This document shows positions 51,611-60,286 of a DNA stretch of 64,000 nucleotides, piece by piece (the first letter of the stretch is position 1; every line of letters begins with the position of its first letter). Source of the DNA: Planctomycetota bacterium (GTDB taxonomy: Bacteria > Planctomycetota > Phycisphaerae > Phycisphaerales > UBA1924). A program made the position numbers and the translations under genes. The notes under the pieces were generated by a model. It was not told where the DNA came from. It made no database searches and was given only the letters and a program-made list of their open reading frames with translations. The stretch covers positions 1,782,796-1,846,795 of the forward strand of contig CP053450.1 of NCBI GenBank assembly GCA_013285505.1. Direction: 5' to 3'.

Positions 51611-52972
51611 TCAGGCGAGTGGGTTCAGGAACAACCCCGTCGCCAGCTTGGGGTAAAAGAACGTCGATTTCTGCGGCATCAGCTCGTTGTTCCGGCTGAT
51701 GTCCCGCACCGCATCCAGCGGCGTCGGGCGAACGATGACCGCCAGCTGCGCGAAGCCCGCGCCACCACCAGCGCCGGTCTCCTGACCCCGACCGATCTCC
51801 ACAACCTCCTCGATCGAGTGCGGGAACGCCCACTTGACCGGCTCGCCGTTGTTGAGTTTGGGTTGGCAGATCTTCTCGACGATCAGGTGCTGAATCACCG
51901 CCACATCGAGCGTGCGCCACGCCTCCGACTGGTCGGGGAACACCGTCCGCAGCGGGTCAGGCGCCTTGGTCGTCGCCAGAAAGCAGCGTCCGGACGCGAA
52001 GTCCAGCAGGCCGAGCACGTTGTGGCCCGGTTCGACGCTCGCGTGCTCCATCGCGTTCTCGATCGCCTCGGGGTTGGCGGGCAGCTCGCGGACGATGAGG
52101 GCACCCGTCGATGCCTCGATGAACCGATCGATCGAGTAATCCTTCATGCCCCCCAGAACCCGGTGCGTCGGTCCGATGACCAGCCCGGGGTCGGACATGC
52201 TGATCAGCACCATCATGCACCGGCGTGCCGGGTGGTCCGCCGGCACGTCGCCCGCCTCCTCCAGCGAGGCCAGGTAGTTCAGCGCCGTGGTGTACCGGTG
52301 GTGGCCGTCGGCGATGAAGAGGTCCTCGCCGGCCAGCGCCTCCTGATAGCCCGCGATCGCGGCCGCATCGGTCACGGTCCACAGCTCGTGCCGCACGCCG
52401 TCGTCGGTGGTCGCGACGAAGTCGGCCGGCCGTTGTTCCATGAGCGACCGGGTCAGCCGGGTGGCCTCGCCCCCCTCGTCGGCGTGCAGGCCGAAGATCG
52501 GCGAGAGCTGCGTGCGTGTTGCCCGCATCAGCGCCAGCCGGTCCTCCTTGGGGCCGGAGAACGTCTGCTCGTGGGCCAGGATCCCCCCGCCGTCGCGCGG
52601 CCCGAACGGGTTGGTCTCCACCGTGCACGCCATCCCGCACCGCTGGTGGGTCTGCCCGGCAAACTCGAACGTCTGCCGGTAGGCGTAGACCGCAGGCTGC
52701 TCGTCGCGGGTCAGCACGCCCGAGCCCGCCCACGCCTGTAGCGTCTCCGCGGCCGCGGCGTAGGCGGCCTTGGGCCCGAGCTCCTTCGGCGGCACGTGGG
52801 GCAGGTCGATCGCCACGATGTTGTGCGGATCGCGAGCCAGCAGGGCGGCCTTGTCGGCCGCGTCCAGCACGTCGTAGGGCGGGGCAACCTTCGAGGAGAT
52901 ATCCCCGGCGGTGCCGCCCTGGGTCGTGGGGGCCGGGTAGTGGAGGGGGCGGAAGGGGAAGACCTGCGGCAT
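51611..52972 (-). CDS. DUF1015 family protein
   Basis: 453 residues, intact, from ATG 52972 with AGGAGG about 9 bases upstream. It starts PQVFPFRPLHYPAP, then KVAPPYDVLD, HNIVAIDLPHVPPKELG, QPAVYAYRQTFEFAGQTHQR, and later FIADGHHRYTTALNYLASLE, the core HHRY motif. This is the DUF1015 family, conserved in Planctomycetes, Firmicutes and others and often near serine or phosphate metabolism genes; function is not established. A HxxR-type motif in a phosphorylase-like fold suggests phosphotransfer, which is inference. It is divergent from purQ (57 bp). Confidence 0.9.
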   Translation of the reverse strand: MPQVFPFRPLHYPAPTTQGGTAGDISSKVAPPYDVLDAADKAALLARDPHNIVAIDLPHVPPKELGPKAAYAAAAETLQAWAGSGVLTRDEQPAVYAYRQTFEFAGQTHQRCGMACTVETNPFGPRDGGGILAHEQTFSGPKEDRLALMRATRTQLSPIFGLHADEGGEATRLTRSLMEQRPADFVATTDDGVRHELWTVTDAAAIAGYQEALAGEDLFIADGHHRYTTALNYLASLEEAGDVPADHPARRCMMVLISMSDPGLVIGPTHRVLGGMKDYSIDRFIEASTGALIVRELPANPEAIENAMEHASVEPGHNVLGLLDFASGRCFLATTKAPDPLRTVFPDQSEAWRTLDVAVIQHLIVEKICQPKLNNGEPVKWAFPHSIEEVVEIGRGQETGAGGGAGFAQLAVIVRPTPLDAVRDISRNNELMPQKSTFFYPKLATGLFLNPLA

Positions 52973-53029
52973 GGTGAGAACCTCCTGCGATCGGGAGCGA
53001 TTGGGGTTGGCTGCGGATAGGCTATACCC

Positions 53030-53842
53030 ATGCCCAACGCCCTTGTCGTCCGAGCCGCCGGGACCAACTGCGAGGTCGAACTGCTCCGCGCCTTCGCCCT
53101 CGCCGGCGCGACCCCAAAGCTCGTCCACGTCGACACCCTGCTGGCCGAGCCCGCCCGCCTCGACGACGCCGACCTGATCGCCTTCCCCGGCGGGTTCAGC
53201 TACGGCGACGACATCGCGTCGGGACGCATCCTCGCGATGAAGACGCGGGAGCGGCTCTACCCCCGGCTGCGGGCGGCCGCCGAGCGGGGCTGCCCCATCC
53301 TCGGTGTCTGCAACGGGTTCCAGGTGCTGGTCCAGGCGGGGCTTCTGCCGGGGCCGGCCGCCGGCGAGCCGTGGCCGGAGACCGCCCCGACGCCCACCGT
53401 CGCCCTGACCGACAACGCCTCGGCCCGCTTCATCGACGACTGGGTCGGGGTCGAGGCCGTCCAGACCTCGCCCTGCATCTGGACCGCACCGCTGGCCGAG
53501 CTGGGGTCGGGGGCGGGGGGCGACGAGGTGCTCCGCCTGCCCGTCGCCCACGGCGAGGGCCGGTTCGTCGCCGACAGCCAGGCGACGCTGGCGGCGCTCG
53601 AGGCCAACGGGCAGGTCGCCCTCCGCTACCGCACCGACATCAACGGCTCGCAGGGCTCGGTCGCGGGCCTCTGCGACGCGAGCGGGCGGGTCTTCGGCCT
53701 GATGCCCCACCCGGAGCGCTACCTCGACTGGAACCGCCACCCGTGGTGGACCCGCCTGCCCGCAGCCACCCGTCGCGGCGAGACGCCGGGGCTGGCGATG
53801 TTCCGCGCCGCGGTCGAGGCGGTGGCGGGCGTGAAGGCGTAG
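53030..53842 (+). CDS. purQ: Phosphoribosylformylglycinamidine synthase, glutaminase subunit
   Basis: 270 residues, intact, from ATG 53030. It is a class I glutamine amidotransferase: ALVVRAAGTNCEVELLRAFA start, IAFPGGFSYGDDIASGRILA, the nucleophile Cys in ILGVCNGFQVLVQAGLL, and LPVAHGEGRF and LMPHPERYLDWNRHPWW. The catalytic His and Glu fall in PHPER. It supplies ammonia to PurL in the fourth step of purine synthesis. Its length exceeds the 225-230 of the common Bacillus type because of an insertion around residues 105-165. purL and purS are not adjacent. Confidence 0.94.
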   Translation: MPNALVVRAAGTNCEVELLRAFALAGATPKLVHVDTLLAEPARLDDADLIAFPGGFSYGDDIASGRILAMKTRERLYPRLRAAAERGCPILGVCNGFQVLVQAGLLPGPAAGEPWPETAPTPTVALTDNASARFIDDWVGVEAVQTSPCIWTAPLAELGSGAGGDEVLRLPVAHGEGRFVADSQATLAALEANGQVALRYRTDINGSQGSVAGLCDASGRVFGLMPHPERYLDWNRHPWWTRLPAATRRGETPGLAMFRAAVEAVAGVKA

Positions 53843-53998
53843 CGCCGTCAGACTCTCGAGCCCTGCAACATTGCCTTTGAGCGTGAGTCCGGTGACGGTA
53901 TTCTGACGCACACAGGCGTTGGGCGTAACACTCAGCGGCGAGTGCGCGCACGCCGGGACAGTGCCGTGGGGGACCCCGCGGGAACGAGAGGAGATGGC

Positions 53999-54757
53999 AT
54001 GCGCAGGAAATCGATGTCGATCGGTGCAGGTGCCCTCGCGATGCTGAGCGCATCGCTGTGTCTCGCCGGAGAGACCTTCTTGATGTACTCTTCGGCTGGC
54101 GAGATCATTCAGGTGGACTACGCACGGCGCACTTCCGAGTGGGTCTGGTCGACCGGCAGATCCGATTGGCGCGATATAGGTGTCGTGTCAGACGGGAACA
54201 GGATCGACCTGTACAACACCTCCAACCACACCCAGTATCTGGGGAGTGCAGAGCTGCCGGGCACCATTGTTGAGGCCGGGCGGTACAGCCAGAGCCAGGT
54301 CGGTGTGATGCTCGCGGACCGTTCGTTCCACGTGCTGGACACGCGCGACCCGGGGAACGGCGTTCCAACGCTCTTTGTGATACCGCGACTCCCGGTGGGG
54401 ACGATCGCAACGGACTATGAGATTTTCAGGAATCGGATCTACATCCTCGACACGGGCAACGACCGCATGCTGCACTACGACCGGCACTCGCTGCAAATGG
54501 TCGGTGCCGCGCCGTTCGACGTGGACCTGGGCCCGACGGCGACGTTTGGGCATCGTGCACGCTTCAGCAAATTCATCATCGCCGACGGTGCAAACACCGG
54601 CTGGGTATATGAACGAGGCATCGGTGGTGCGGTCACCACGCCGATTATGGACATCTCCCAATGGGGAGGCGCCGTCGGAATGACCCCGACACCCGCGCCC
54701 ACGACGCTTGCGCCGATCGGGTTGGGTCTGCTCGTGGCGTGCAGGCGCCGACGCTGA
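53999..54757 (+). CDS. Secreted protein with PEP-CTERM-like tail
   Basis: 252 residues from ATG 53999, with GAGAGGAG upstream. The signal peptide is SIGAGALAMLSASLCLAG. The mature part has repeated beta strands of a propeller kind (FLMYSSAGEIIQVDYARRTS, DIGVVSDGNRIDLYN, VGVMLADRSFHVLDTRD, NRIYILDTGNDRMLHYDRHS). The end is PTPAPTTLAPIGLGLLVACRRRR: a Pro motif, a hydrophobic helix and an Arg cluster, the PEP-CTERM arrangement recognised by exosortase. The repeat phase suggests a six- or seven-bladed propeller binding something at the surface; function is unknown. Confidence 0.8.
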   Translation: MRRKSMSIGAGALAMLSASLCLAGETFLMYSSAGEIIQVDYARRTSEWVWSTGRSDWRDIGVVSDGNRIDLYNTSNHTQYLGSAELPGTIVEAGRYSQSQVGVMLADRSFHVLDTRDPGNGVPTLFVIPRLPVGTIATDYEIFRNRIYILDTGNDRMLHYDRHSLQMVGAAPFDVDLGPTATFGHRARFSKFIIADGANTGWVYERGIGGAVTTPIMDISQWGGAVGMTPTPAPTTLAPIGLGLLVACRRRR

Positions 54758-54763
54758 GTTCCG

Positions 54764-55587
54764 TTATCGCAGCGCCCGCCCCCCGTCGACCCGAAGCACC
54801 TGCCCCGTCGTGAACGTCGCGTCCAACGCGAGGAATGCGACGGCCTTCGCGGCCTCGTCCGGCGTGCCCGATCGGCCCAGCGGCACTCGAGCCAGATAGC
54901 GGGCCTGCATCGCCGGGTCGGTCTCCGGCCCGGATTCCGGCCACGCGATGACGCCGGGGGCGACGCCGTTGACTCTGACCTTGGGCGCCAGGTCGACCGC
55001 CGCTGCGCACAAGCGCGCCCCAGCCGCGGCCTTGGACATCGTGTAGGCGGCGTGGTCGCGTCGGGGCAGCGCGGGCTCCGGCTCGGTGTGGATGTCGAGC
55101 ATGGCGACGATCGCGCCGCCGCCGGGCTGGCCGGACGCAGCCAGCCGTGGGGCCAGCGCCGCCTGCAGCACCAGCGGTGAGAACGCGTTGACCGCGTGGT
55201 GGAGTTCGAGGTGGTCGAGTAGTCCCGCGCCGCCGGGCTCGATCGGCGAGGGCGCGTAGACCGAGGCGTTGTGGACGAGCACGTCGAGCCGGGGCAGGAG
55301 GGCGGCGAGCCGGTTTGCGCGCGCAGCGCGTCGCGCGGGTCGGCCAGGTCCATCGCGACCGCCGCGGCGTCGACCCCGCGCGCGCGGATCTCGTCGCGGG
55401 TCGCGACCGCCTCAGCCTCAGACGTGAGGTAGGTCAGCAGCACATCGAGCCCGCGTTCGGCCATCTCCAGGGCGATCGCCCGCCCGGCGCGCTTGGCCCC
55501 GCCGGTCACCATCGCGATAGCACGGTCGCCGGCGAAGGGCAGCGAGCCGGGCAGCGGGGCGGGACTGGCGTGGTGCGGGCCGCTCAT
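54764..55587 (-). CDS. Short-chain dehydrogenase, pteridine-reductase/FolM-like, frame broken
   Basis: Start ATG 55587, overlapping the previous stop (ATGA). MVTGGAKRAGRAIALEMAER is the cofactor site; TGGAxRxG rather than TGxxxGxG is typical of pteridine reductases and FolM. The frame changes near 55320 in CTGCGCGCGCAAACC (four bases short), then goes on with LDVLVHNASVYAPSPI, VAMLDIHTEPEPALPRRDHA, AYTMSKAAAG with the catalytic Tyr and Lys, and VRVNGVAPGVIAWPE. About 275 residues. It probably reduces dihydropterins or another pterin-like substrate with NADPH. It is the last gene of the sigma-factor operon. Confidence 0.82.
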
Positions 55588-55877
55588 TCGGTCCCCGGCT
55601 CGCGGGGGATGTCCGGATGGTCCTCAAGCCCCACGCGGCGGGCCGATTCGGCCCACGCGTCGGCCGGGCTGGCGGCATCGCGGCGTTTGCGTTCCGACCG
55701 GCTCCGCCGCCGCAGAGCCAGCAGGATCAGCACGCACGAGACGGTGAGCACCATCAGGAGCGTCACCAGCACCACCGACGACGCCTGCCCGACCGCCCGG
55801 CGCGCCGCCGGGTCGACGGGTGGTGGTGGGGGTGTCGAGGTGGTCGTGGTCGCGGGCTCGGCGGTCTGGGTCAGCAC
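55584..55877 (-). CDS. Small single-pass membrane protein
   Basis: 97 residues from GTG 55877. A Thr/Pro-rich start (PATTTTSTPPPPPVDPAARR) is followed by one helix (SSVVLVTLLMVLTVSCVLIL) and a basic then acidic tail (RRRSRSERKRRDAASPADAW) ending PREPGTE. No family recognised. Its stop overlaps the start of the SDR gene; about 75 bp separate it from the end of the previous membrane protein. It may be part of the anti-sigma or sensing system (inference from the operon). Confidence 0.55.
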   Translation of the reverse strand: MLTQTAEPATTTTSTPPPPPVDPAARRAVGQASSVVLVTLLMVLTVSCVLILLALRRRSRSERKRRDAASPADAWAESARRVGLEDHPDIPREPGTE

Positions 55878-55951
55878 GTCGGCATCGTACCGGGCCGGGC
55901 ACCCTCCCGGCTGCGACGCGGTGCCGGGCCCGGCCGGGAGTGCCCGGCGGT

Positions 55952-56543
55952 CTACTGCACCGGATCGGGGACCAGGGACCGCTGGTGGTGGAAGGCCAGA
56001 CGGGCGTGCCCCTCCGTGCGGACGAGGCCCGCGTCGAGGCCGACGCTGCGGAGTTCGGCCAGCAGCGACCGGTCGTCGAGCGTGATGGCTCGGGAGGGTG
56101 TCGCCGCTGCGCCGAACCGCTCGAGGACGGAGGGGTCGTCGGCGATGTACCCGACCAGTGTGCTGCGGACGGGCGTCGCTGCCTCGTCCAGCCGCGAGCG
56201 TCGGCCCGGGCGAGAGATCCTTGGCCGCGGGCGTGATGGCGGTGGCTGGCTCTTCGCTGTGTGCCGGTCCGGACGCGATCGGCCGGGGCGCCGTGGCTGC
56301 CGGACCGGGGCCCGCTCTGTGCCGTGACCACACCGATCGCCGCGACCGATGCGACGAGCAGCACGGCAGCCGCGGCCCGGGCCACCACACGGCGGGTCCC
56401 CCGGGCGCGAACGGCGGCATCGAGTTCGGCACGCATCGCGGCCCGGCTGGACCTGGCCGCCTGCGAGAGCGGCTCGGGGGCAGGCCGTGCAGGGAGTGCA
56501 GCGGCTGTCTGGTGGGTGGCGTCGGTCGGCTTTGGTGGGTCAT
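55952..56543 (-). CDS. Membrane protein encoded directly after the sigma factor, possible anti-sigma factor, frame broken
   Basis: Start ATG 56543 overlaps the sigma-factor stop (ATGA). Three frame changes (near 56478, 56295 and 56195), at CCTGCCCCC, CACGGCGCCCC and GCGGCTGG contexts, are needed to keep coding sequence. The pieces read PEPLSQAARSSRAAMRAELD, a membrane helix (VARAAAAVLLVASVAAIGVV), an Ala/Pro-rich linker (TAITPAAKDLSPGPTLA) and a periplasmic end (RLDEAATPVRSTLVGYIADD, then RSLLAELRSVGLDAGLVRTE) stopping at 55952. About 199 residues. Its position after a sigma gene and one-helix topology suggest an anti-sigma factor, but there is no visible zinc-binding HxxxCxxC motif. Confidence 0.55.
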
Positions 56544-57157
56544 GGCGTCGGGTCCTGGTGCTGGTCGGTGGGGGCCTTGCGGGCGACCCGCTGCAGGGCC
56601 CTGCGGATGCGGCCGTGGGCGGCGTCGCCGGTCAGGCCTAAAGACGCCCCGACCTGCGCGAGCGTGCGGTTCTGGCCGAAGCGGGCGCCGAGCATCCAGC
56701 CGTCGTCGGGAGGGAGTTCGCGGAGTTCGCGCGCAGCCACGCGATGTCCTCGTCGAGGGCCTCCGGCGGCCTGCCCGGCGTGGGGTGAACCTGACCGGCC
56801 GAGGAGCGTTCCCGCGCGGCCCGCCGCTTCTCGGCGCGGAGGCGGTCGAGAGCCGCCCGGTGGACGGCGCGGCAGAGCCAGGCCCCGAGTGCGGCCTCGT
56901 GGGGCAGGGCTGGGAGGCGGCGGGCGGCCCGCAGCATCGCGTCCTGCACCACGTCGAGGCAGAACGACTCGTCGCGGCCGGTGAGTCGATGGGCGGCCGA
57001 GAGGGCGCGGTCGAACCACCGCTCGTAGATGGTGCCGAAGGCGGCGGTGTCGCCGCGCGGCGGCACGGGTCAACGCGGCCGTGTCGTCGGCCGCGGACCC
57101 GTGGCTCGGGGGCGTGAGATCGAGCGTGCGGAGTGGGATGGCGGGGGTGCCGCTCAC
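56540..57157 (-). CDS. ECF-type RNA polymerase sigma factor, frame broken twice
   Basis: Probable start GTG 57157 with an AAGAGAG sequence upstream. The region 2 helix is AAFGTIYERWFDRALSAAHR, then FCLDVVQDAMLRAARRLPAL, which carries the DVVQDxML core-binding motif. Frames change near 57060 (GCCGCGCGGCG) and 56733 (CTGCGCGCGAAC). Region 4 is PPDDGWMLGARFGQNRTLAQ, then VGASLGLTGDAAHGRIRRAL, a helix-turn-helix. About 207 residues. It heads a four-gene operon with overlapping starts and stops (sigma, membrane protein, small membrane protein, SDR). Confidence 0.82.
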   Translation of the reverse strand: MSGTPAIPLRTLDLTPPSHGSAADDTAALTRAAARRHRRLRHHLRAVVRPRPLGRPSTHRPRRVVLPRRGAGRDAAGRPPPPSPAPRGRTRGLALPRRPPGGSRPPPRREAAGRAGTLLGRSGSPHAGQAAGGPRRGHRVAARELRELPPDDGWMLGARFGQNRTLAQVGASLGLTGDAAHGRIRRALQRVARKAPTDQHQDPTP

Positions 57158-57214
57158 GCTGCTCTCTTTCTGCCCGGTCTGGTGCTGGGGTGGGGCGTCG
57201 GGCACGCTGGTGGT

Positions 57215-58465
57215 TCAGCGGCCGCCACCGCCGGAGCGTCCGCCGCCGGCCCCGGTGCCGGCCCTGCCGACTCCGGGCTGCGAATTCAGGCGGCCCTGCA
57301 GTTGGGCGAGTTGGGCCTCCATCACCGCGAGTCTATCACGGAGCATGGTGTTTTCGGTACGCAATGCGTCGATCTCGCTCGCGCTCCCGCCGCCGGAAGA
57401 GATAGCCCGGGCTCGATCCAGCGAGCGGCGGAGCTGCTCGACGCGCTGGTGCTGGCGTTCCATCTCGATGCGGCATTCCTCGATCTCGGCCTGCGACTCG
57501 ATCATGCGGACCCGGCGTTGCTCGAGGTCGCCCTCGGAGACAAACCCTCCCTCGACGAGGTCGTGGGTCTTGGCCAGGCCCTGCTCGGCGAGCTGGTGCC
57601 GCTCGCTCGCGACATGCATGCGTACCTGCGCCAGTTCGAGATCCGCCTGCGCGTCGGCGAGTTCGCTCTCGAGCATCTCGGGGTTGGTGAGGCCCTGGCT
57701 GGTCTGCAGCTCGCGGGCGCGGCTGCGGCGGACGCTGGTGTCCCGCGACATCTGGCTGAGCACCTGCTCGGCGGCCCGGAGCGAGTTGACCGGGCCGGCG
57801 ATCATGACCAGACCCGAGGGGGCGTGGTATTTGACCTTGGTCTCATCGGCGTTGCCGGCGATCTCGAGCACGGCCTCGATCGCGGTCAGGACGGTCTCGG
57901 CGGGCACGACCGACTCGGGCGGGTCGCCGGGGAGTGCGGTGGTGAGTTCCTTGATCTGGAGGACGAGGAAGTCGCGGGACTCGGGTGATCGATTCGGAGA
58001 AGACTCTTCGGCCCCCAAGTCCTGCACGTAGACGACATGAACGGGTTGGCCGCCGCCCGATGGCTTGGTGAGCCTGGCTCCCGCATGGAGGTACCGCCCA
58101 TTGACAACCGTTTGGCCGCTGTGTTCGATAACGGCAAGGGCAGATTCAATCGAGACCTGAGTCAGCGTCACCGGGTCAATCGAGAACTCCACCCCGTTAT
58201 CGCGCACGACGATATTGACTGGTTCGGGTGCCGCTGCCCGTTTGATGGCATCGACATACTCGCGGAGCGTCCCGCCGGGAAACTCGATCGAGATGAGGTG
58301 CTCTGAGGACGCATCGCTGAGAGCCCGATCGGCTCGCGCCCGCTCTAGAAGCGCTTGCCGCTTGGCCTCTCGGTCTACGGTGGCATCCTGAGCGACGGTG
58401 GTGTGTGGAGCGGAGCCCCACAGAATGGCGGCGGCGAGCAGCGGTGTGAGGCGTCGTGTGTGCAT
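57215..58465 (-). CDS. Secreted coiled-coil hypothetical protein
   Basis: 416 residues from ATG 58465, intact. It has a signal peptide (LTPLLAAAILWGSAPHTTVA). Residues 45-95 contain FPGGTLREYVDAIKRAAAPE and VNIVVRDNGVEF, a short STN/secretin-like fold seen in DUF4974-type or secretin N-domain proteins. The middle has VVYVQDLG and TAIEAVLEIAGN. The C-terminal 180 residues are a long coiled coil (ELADAQADLELAQVRMHVAS, GDLEQRRVRMIESQAEIEEC, ENTMLRDRLAVMEAQLAQLQ) ending in a Gly-rich tail. No exact family known. It lies upstream of the sigma gene on the same strand (57 bp), so it may be co-transcribed. Confidence 0.72.
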   Translation of the reverse strand: MHTRRLTPLLAAAILWGSAPHTTVAQDATVDREAKRQALLERARADRALSDASSEHLISIEFPGGTLREYVDAIKRAAAPEPVNIVVRDNGVEFSIDPVTLTQVSIESALAVIEHSGQTVVNGRYLHAGARLTKPSGGGQPVHVVYVQDLGAEESSPNRSPESRDFLVLQIKELTTALPGDPPESVVPAETVLTAIEAVLEIAGNADETKVKYHAPSGLVMIAGPVNSLRAAEQVLSQMSRDTSVRRSRARELQTSQGLTNPEMLESELADAQADLELAQVRMHVASERHQLAEQGLAKTHDLVEGGFVSEGDLEQRRVRMIESQAEIEECRIEMERQHQRVEQLRRSLDRARAISSGGGSASEIDALRTENTMLRDRLAVMEAQLAQLQGRLNSQPGVGRAGTGAGGGRSGGGGR

Positions 58466-58644
58466 CGGAGTCTCCTTGGAGGTCAGGGAATCGGGGCCCG
58501 GCGGATGCCGGATGGGACGGGCCGCCATTTGGGGTACAACGCCGCCGCCCGGCGGTTTCGGCGCGGGAGCCTGAAAAAGCCTTCCCGGACCCCGCTCCGA
58601 ACACCTCCCGCCTAGACTGCCGCCACGTTTCAGGAGGCCCACCG

Positions 58645-59755
58645 ATGCATTTCGACGCGCACCAGCCGGTGATCGACGATCTTGAGGCGCGGATTGTCAC
58701 GATCCGCGACTCTCTTTAACTACGACACCAAACTCTCCACCCTCGCCGACCTCGAAGAGAAGATGTCGGCCATGGACTTTTGGGACAACCCGGACAACGC
58801 CAAAGAGACCGTCGGCAAGCTCAAGCTCGTCAAGGCCCAGATCGAGCCGCTCAAGGCGGTCATCGAGCAGTTTGACGATGCGCAGGTCGCCTACGAGATG
58901 GCCAGGGAGTCCGGCGACAAGGAGTTGCTCGTCGAGGCCGACGAGGCGCTCCACTCCCTCCGCGGCATGATGGAGCGGGTCGAGCTCCAGTCCCTTCTCT
59001 CCGGCAAGCACGACCACCGGAACTGCTTTGTCACCATCTCGGCCGGTGACGGCGGCACCGAGGCCAACGACTGGGCCGAGATGCTGTTCCGCATGTACCT
59101 CTACTACTGCGAGCGGATGGACTTCAAGGTCGAGGAGCTGTCCAAGACCTACGGCACCGAGGTCGGGATCGACCACGTCACGCTGCACGTCAAGGGCCCG
59201 TACGCCTACGGCAACCTCTCGTGCGAGCATGGCACGCACCGCCTGGCCCGCGTCTCGCCGTTCAACGCCCAGGGCAAGCGGCAGACGAGCTTCGCGACGG
59301 TTGACGTGACGCCGGAGTTTGAGGAGTCGAAACTGGAGATCCCCGAGGGCGATCTCGAGTTCACCTTCTTCGCCCGCTCGTCCGGGCCCGGCGGGCAGAA
59401 CGTCAACAAGGTGGCTTCGGCGTGCCGCATCGTGCACAAGCCGACGGGCCTGATGGTCGTCGCCAGCACCCACCGCGATCAGTCGCAGAACAAGCGGCAG
59501 GCGTTGACCATTCTCCAGGCCAAGCTCGAGCAACTCGAGGAAGAGAAGAAGGCCGCGGAGCTGATGGAGGCCAAGGGCGGCGAGGTCGGGCGAGGCTGGG
59601 GCACGCAGATCCGCAGCTACGTCTTCTACGACAACCGCGTGAAGGACCACCGCACGGGTCACGAGGAGACTAACTACGAGAAGGTGCTGCAGGGGCAGAT
59701 CGAGCCTTTCGTGGATGCGGAGTTGCAGCGCAGGCGCTCGGTGAAGGAGCGGTAG
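58645..59755 (+). CDS. prfB: Peptide chain release factor 2, frame shift at codon 24/25
   Basis: Start ATG 58645 with GGAGG eight bases upstream. The first 24 codons (MHFDAHQPVIDDLEARIVTI, then RDSL) end at TAA 58717-58719; the remaining 345 codons are in the +1 frame from AAC 58718 (NYDTKLSTLADLEEKMSAMD). This is the place of the known programmed shift in RF2 genes, where TCT CTT TGA C is usual; here it is TCT CTT TAA C. Later landmarks are intact: GDGGTEANDWAEMLFRMYLY, HRLARVSPFNAQGKRQTSF with the SPF stop-reading motif, and SSGPGGQNVNKVASACRIVH with GGQ. It releases chains at UGA and UAA. It is divergent from the coiled-coil gene. Confidence 0.93.
58711..58720 (+). promoter_or_regulatory. 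Candidate +1 frameshift site of prfB, with UAA in place of UGA
   Basis: TCTCTTTAAC: TCT CTT in the upstream frame, then in-frame TAA followed by C. This fits the slippery CTT plus stop plus C of RF2 genes, but with UAA and without an AGGGGG-like sequence just before. An alternative explanation is a two-base loss at the nearby CCGCGAC. Confidence 0.5.
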
Positions 59756-59786
59756 AGGCGGGCGATCCGCTGACTATCCGGCTTAA

Positions 59787-59854
59787 GGCACTCGGCACTA
59801 GGCATTAGGCATTAGGCACTAGGCACTAGGCACTCGGCACTGGGCACTAGGCAC
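59787..59854. repeat. 7-bp tandem repeat after prfB
   Basis: Nine full copies and one partial copy of a 7-base unit, GGCACTA with variants GGCACTC, GGCATTA and GGCACTG. It begins 32 bp after the prfB stop. No gene lies in it. The copy number of such arrays usually varies between strains. Confidence 0.92.
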
Positions 59855-59947
59855 AGTGATGATCGCCCGCGGCGGGCTCTTCGTTTGGTCTCAGATCAGA
59901 TTGGAAAGTCCCCGCGCACGCTTTCGCGAGCGCGGGGGTTGTGTGGT

Positions 59948-60178
59948 TTACTCCTGGGAGTTCAGGGGCCGCCAGGACTCGATGCGGCCCCGCTCGCTGC
60001 GGTAGCCGTAGCCGAGCCGGCCTCGGAGTTCGTAGACGCCCCAGCCGCTCGGCGGGCTCGTGGCGCGGGTGGTGACGCGTCCGACGCGTCCGACCAGCAC
60101 GTACCGGCCGAGCCGGACCCTGATCCGGGCTCGCTGCGGGACGGGCCACCTCGACGTCTTCATGTTTCGCGATGTCAT
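59948..60178 (-). CDS. Small basic hypothetical protein
   Basis: 76 residues from ATG 60178, with AGGAG eight bases upstream. The core, RARIRVRLGRYVLVGRVGRV, then GWGVYELRGRLGYGYRSERG, suggests a small beta-barrel of the SH3 or KOW kind that could bind RNA or protein. Strongly basic. It is the second of two very small genes on this strand; a terminator separates it from the first, so it may be transcribed from its own promoter or by read-through. Confidence 0.6.
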   Translation of the reverse strand: MTSRNMKTSRWPVPQRARIRVRLGRYVLVGRVGRVTTRATSPPSGWGVYELRGRLGYGYRSERGRIESWRPLNSQE

Positions 60179-60217
60179 GGGAATCGCTCCTGCTGTTGCT
60201 TTGCGTGGTGTGGATGG

Positions 60218-60255
60218 AGAAAAAAGAACAACCCCGGAAGCTGGTGCCTCCGGGG
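60218..60255 (-). terminator. Intrinsic terminator between the two small genes
   Basis: On the minus strand CCCCGGA and TCCGGGG pair around a GGCACCAGCT loop, followed by TTGTTCTTTTTT. An outer GAACAACC/GGTTGTTC pairing can extend it. It lies about 32 bp after the stop of the 59-residue gene (60287). Confidence 0.85.
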
Positions 60256-60286
60256 CCGACAGAGAAACGGGTTGTTCTCGTGCGGG

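Noticed and set aside
59787..59854. CRISPR array
   Set aside because: The unit is only 7 bases and tandem without spacers; no cas genes are nearby.
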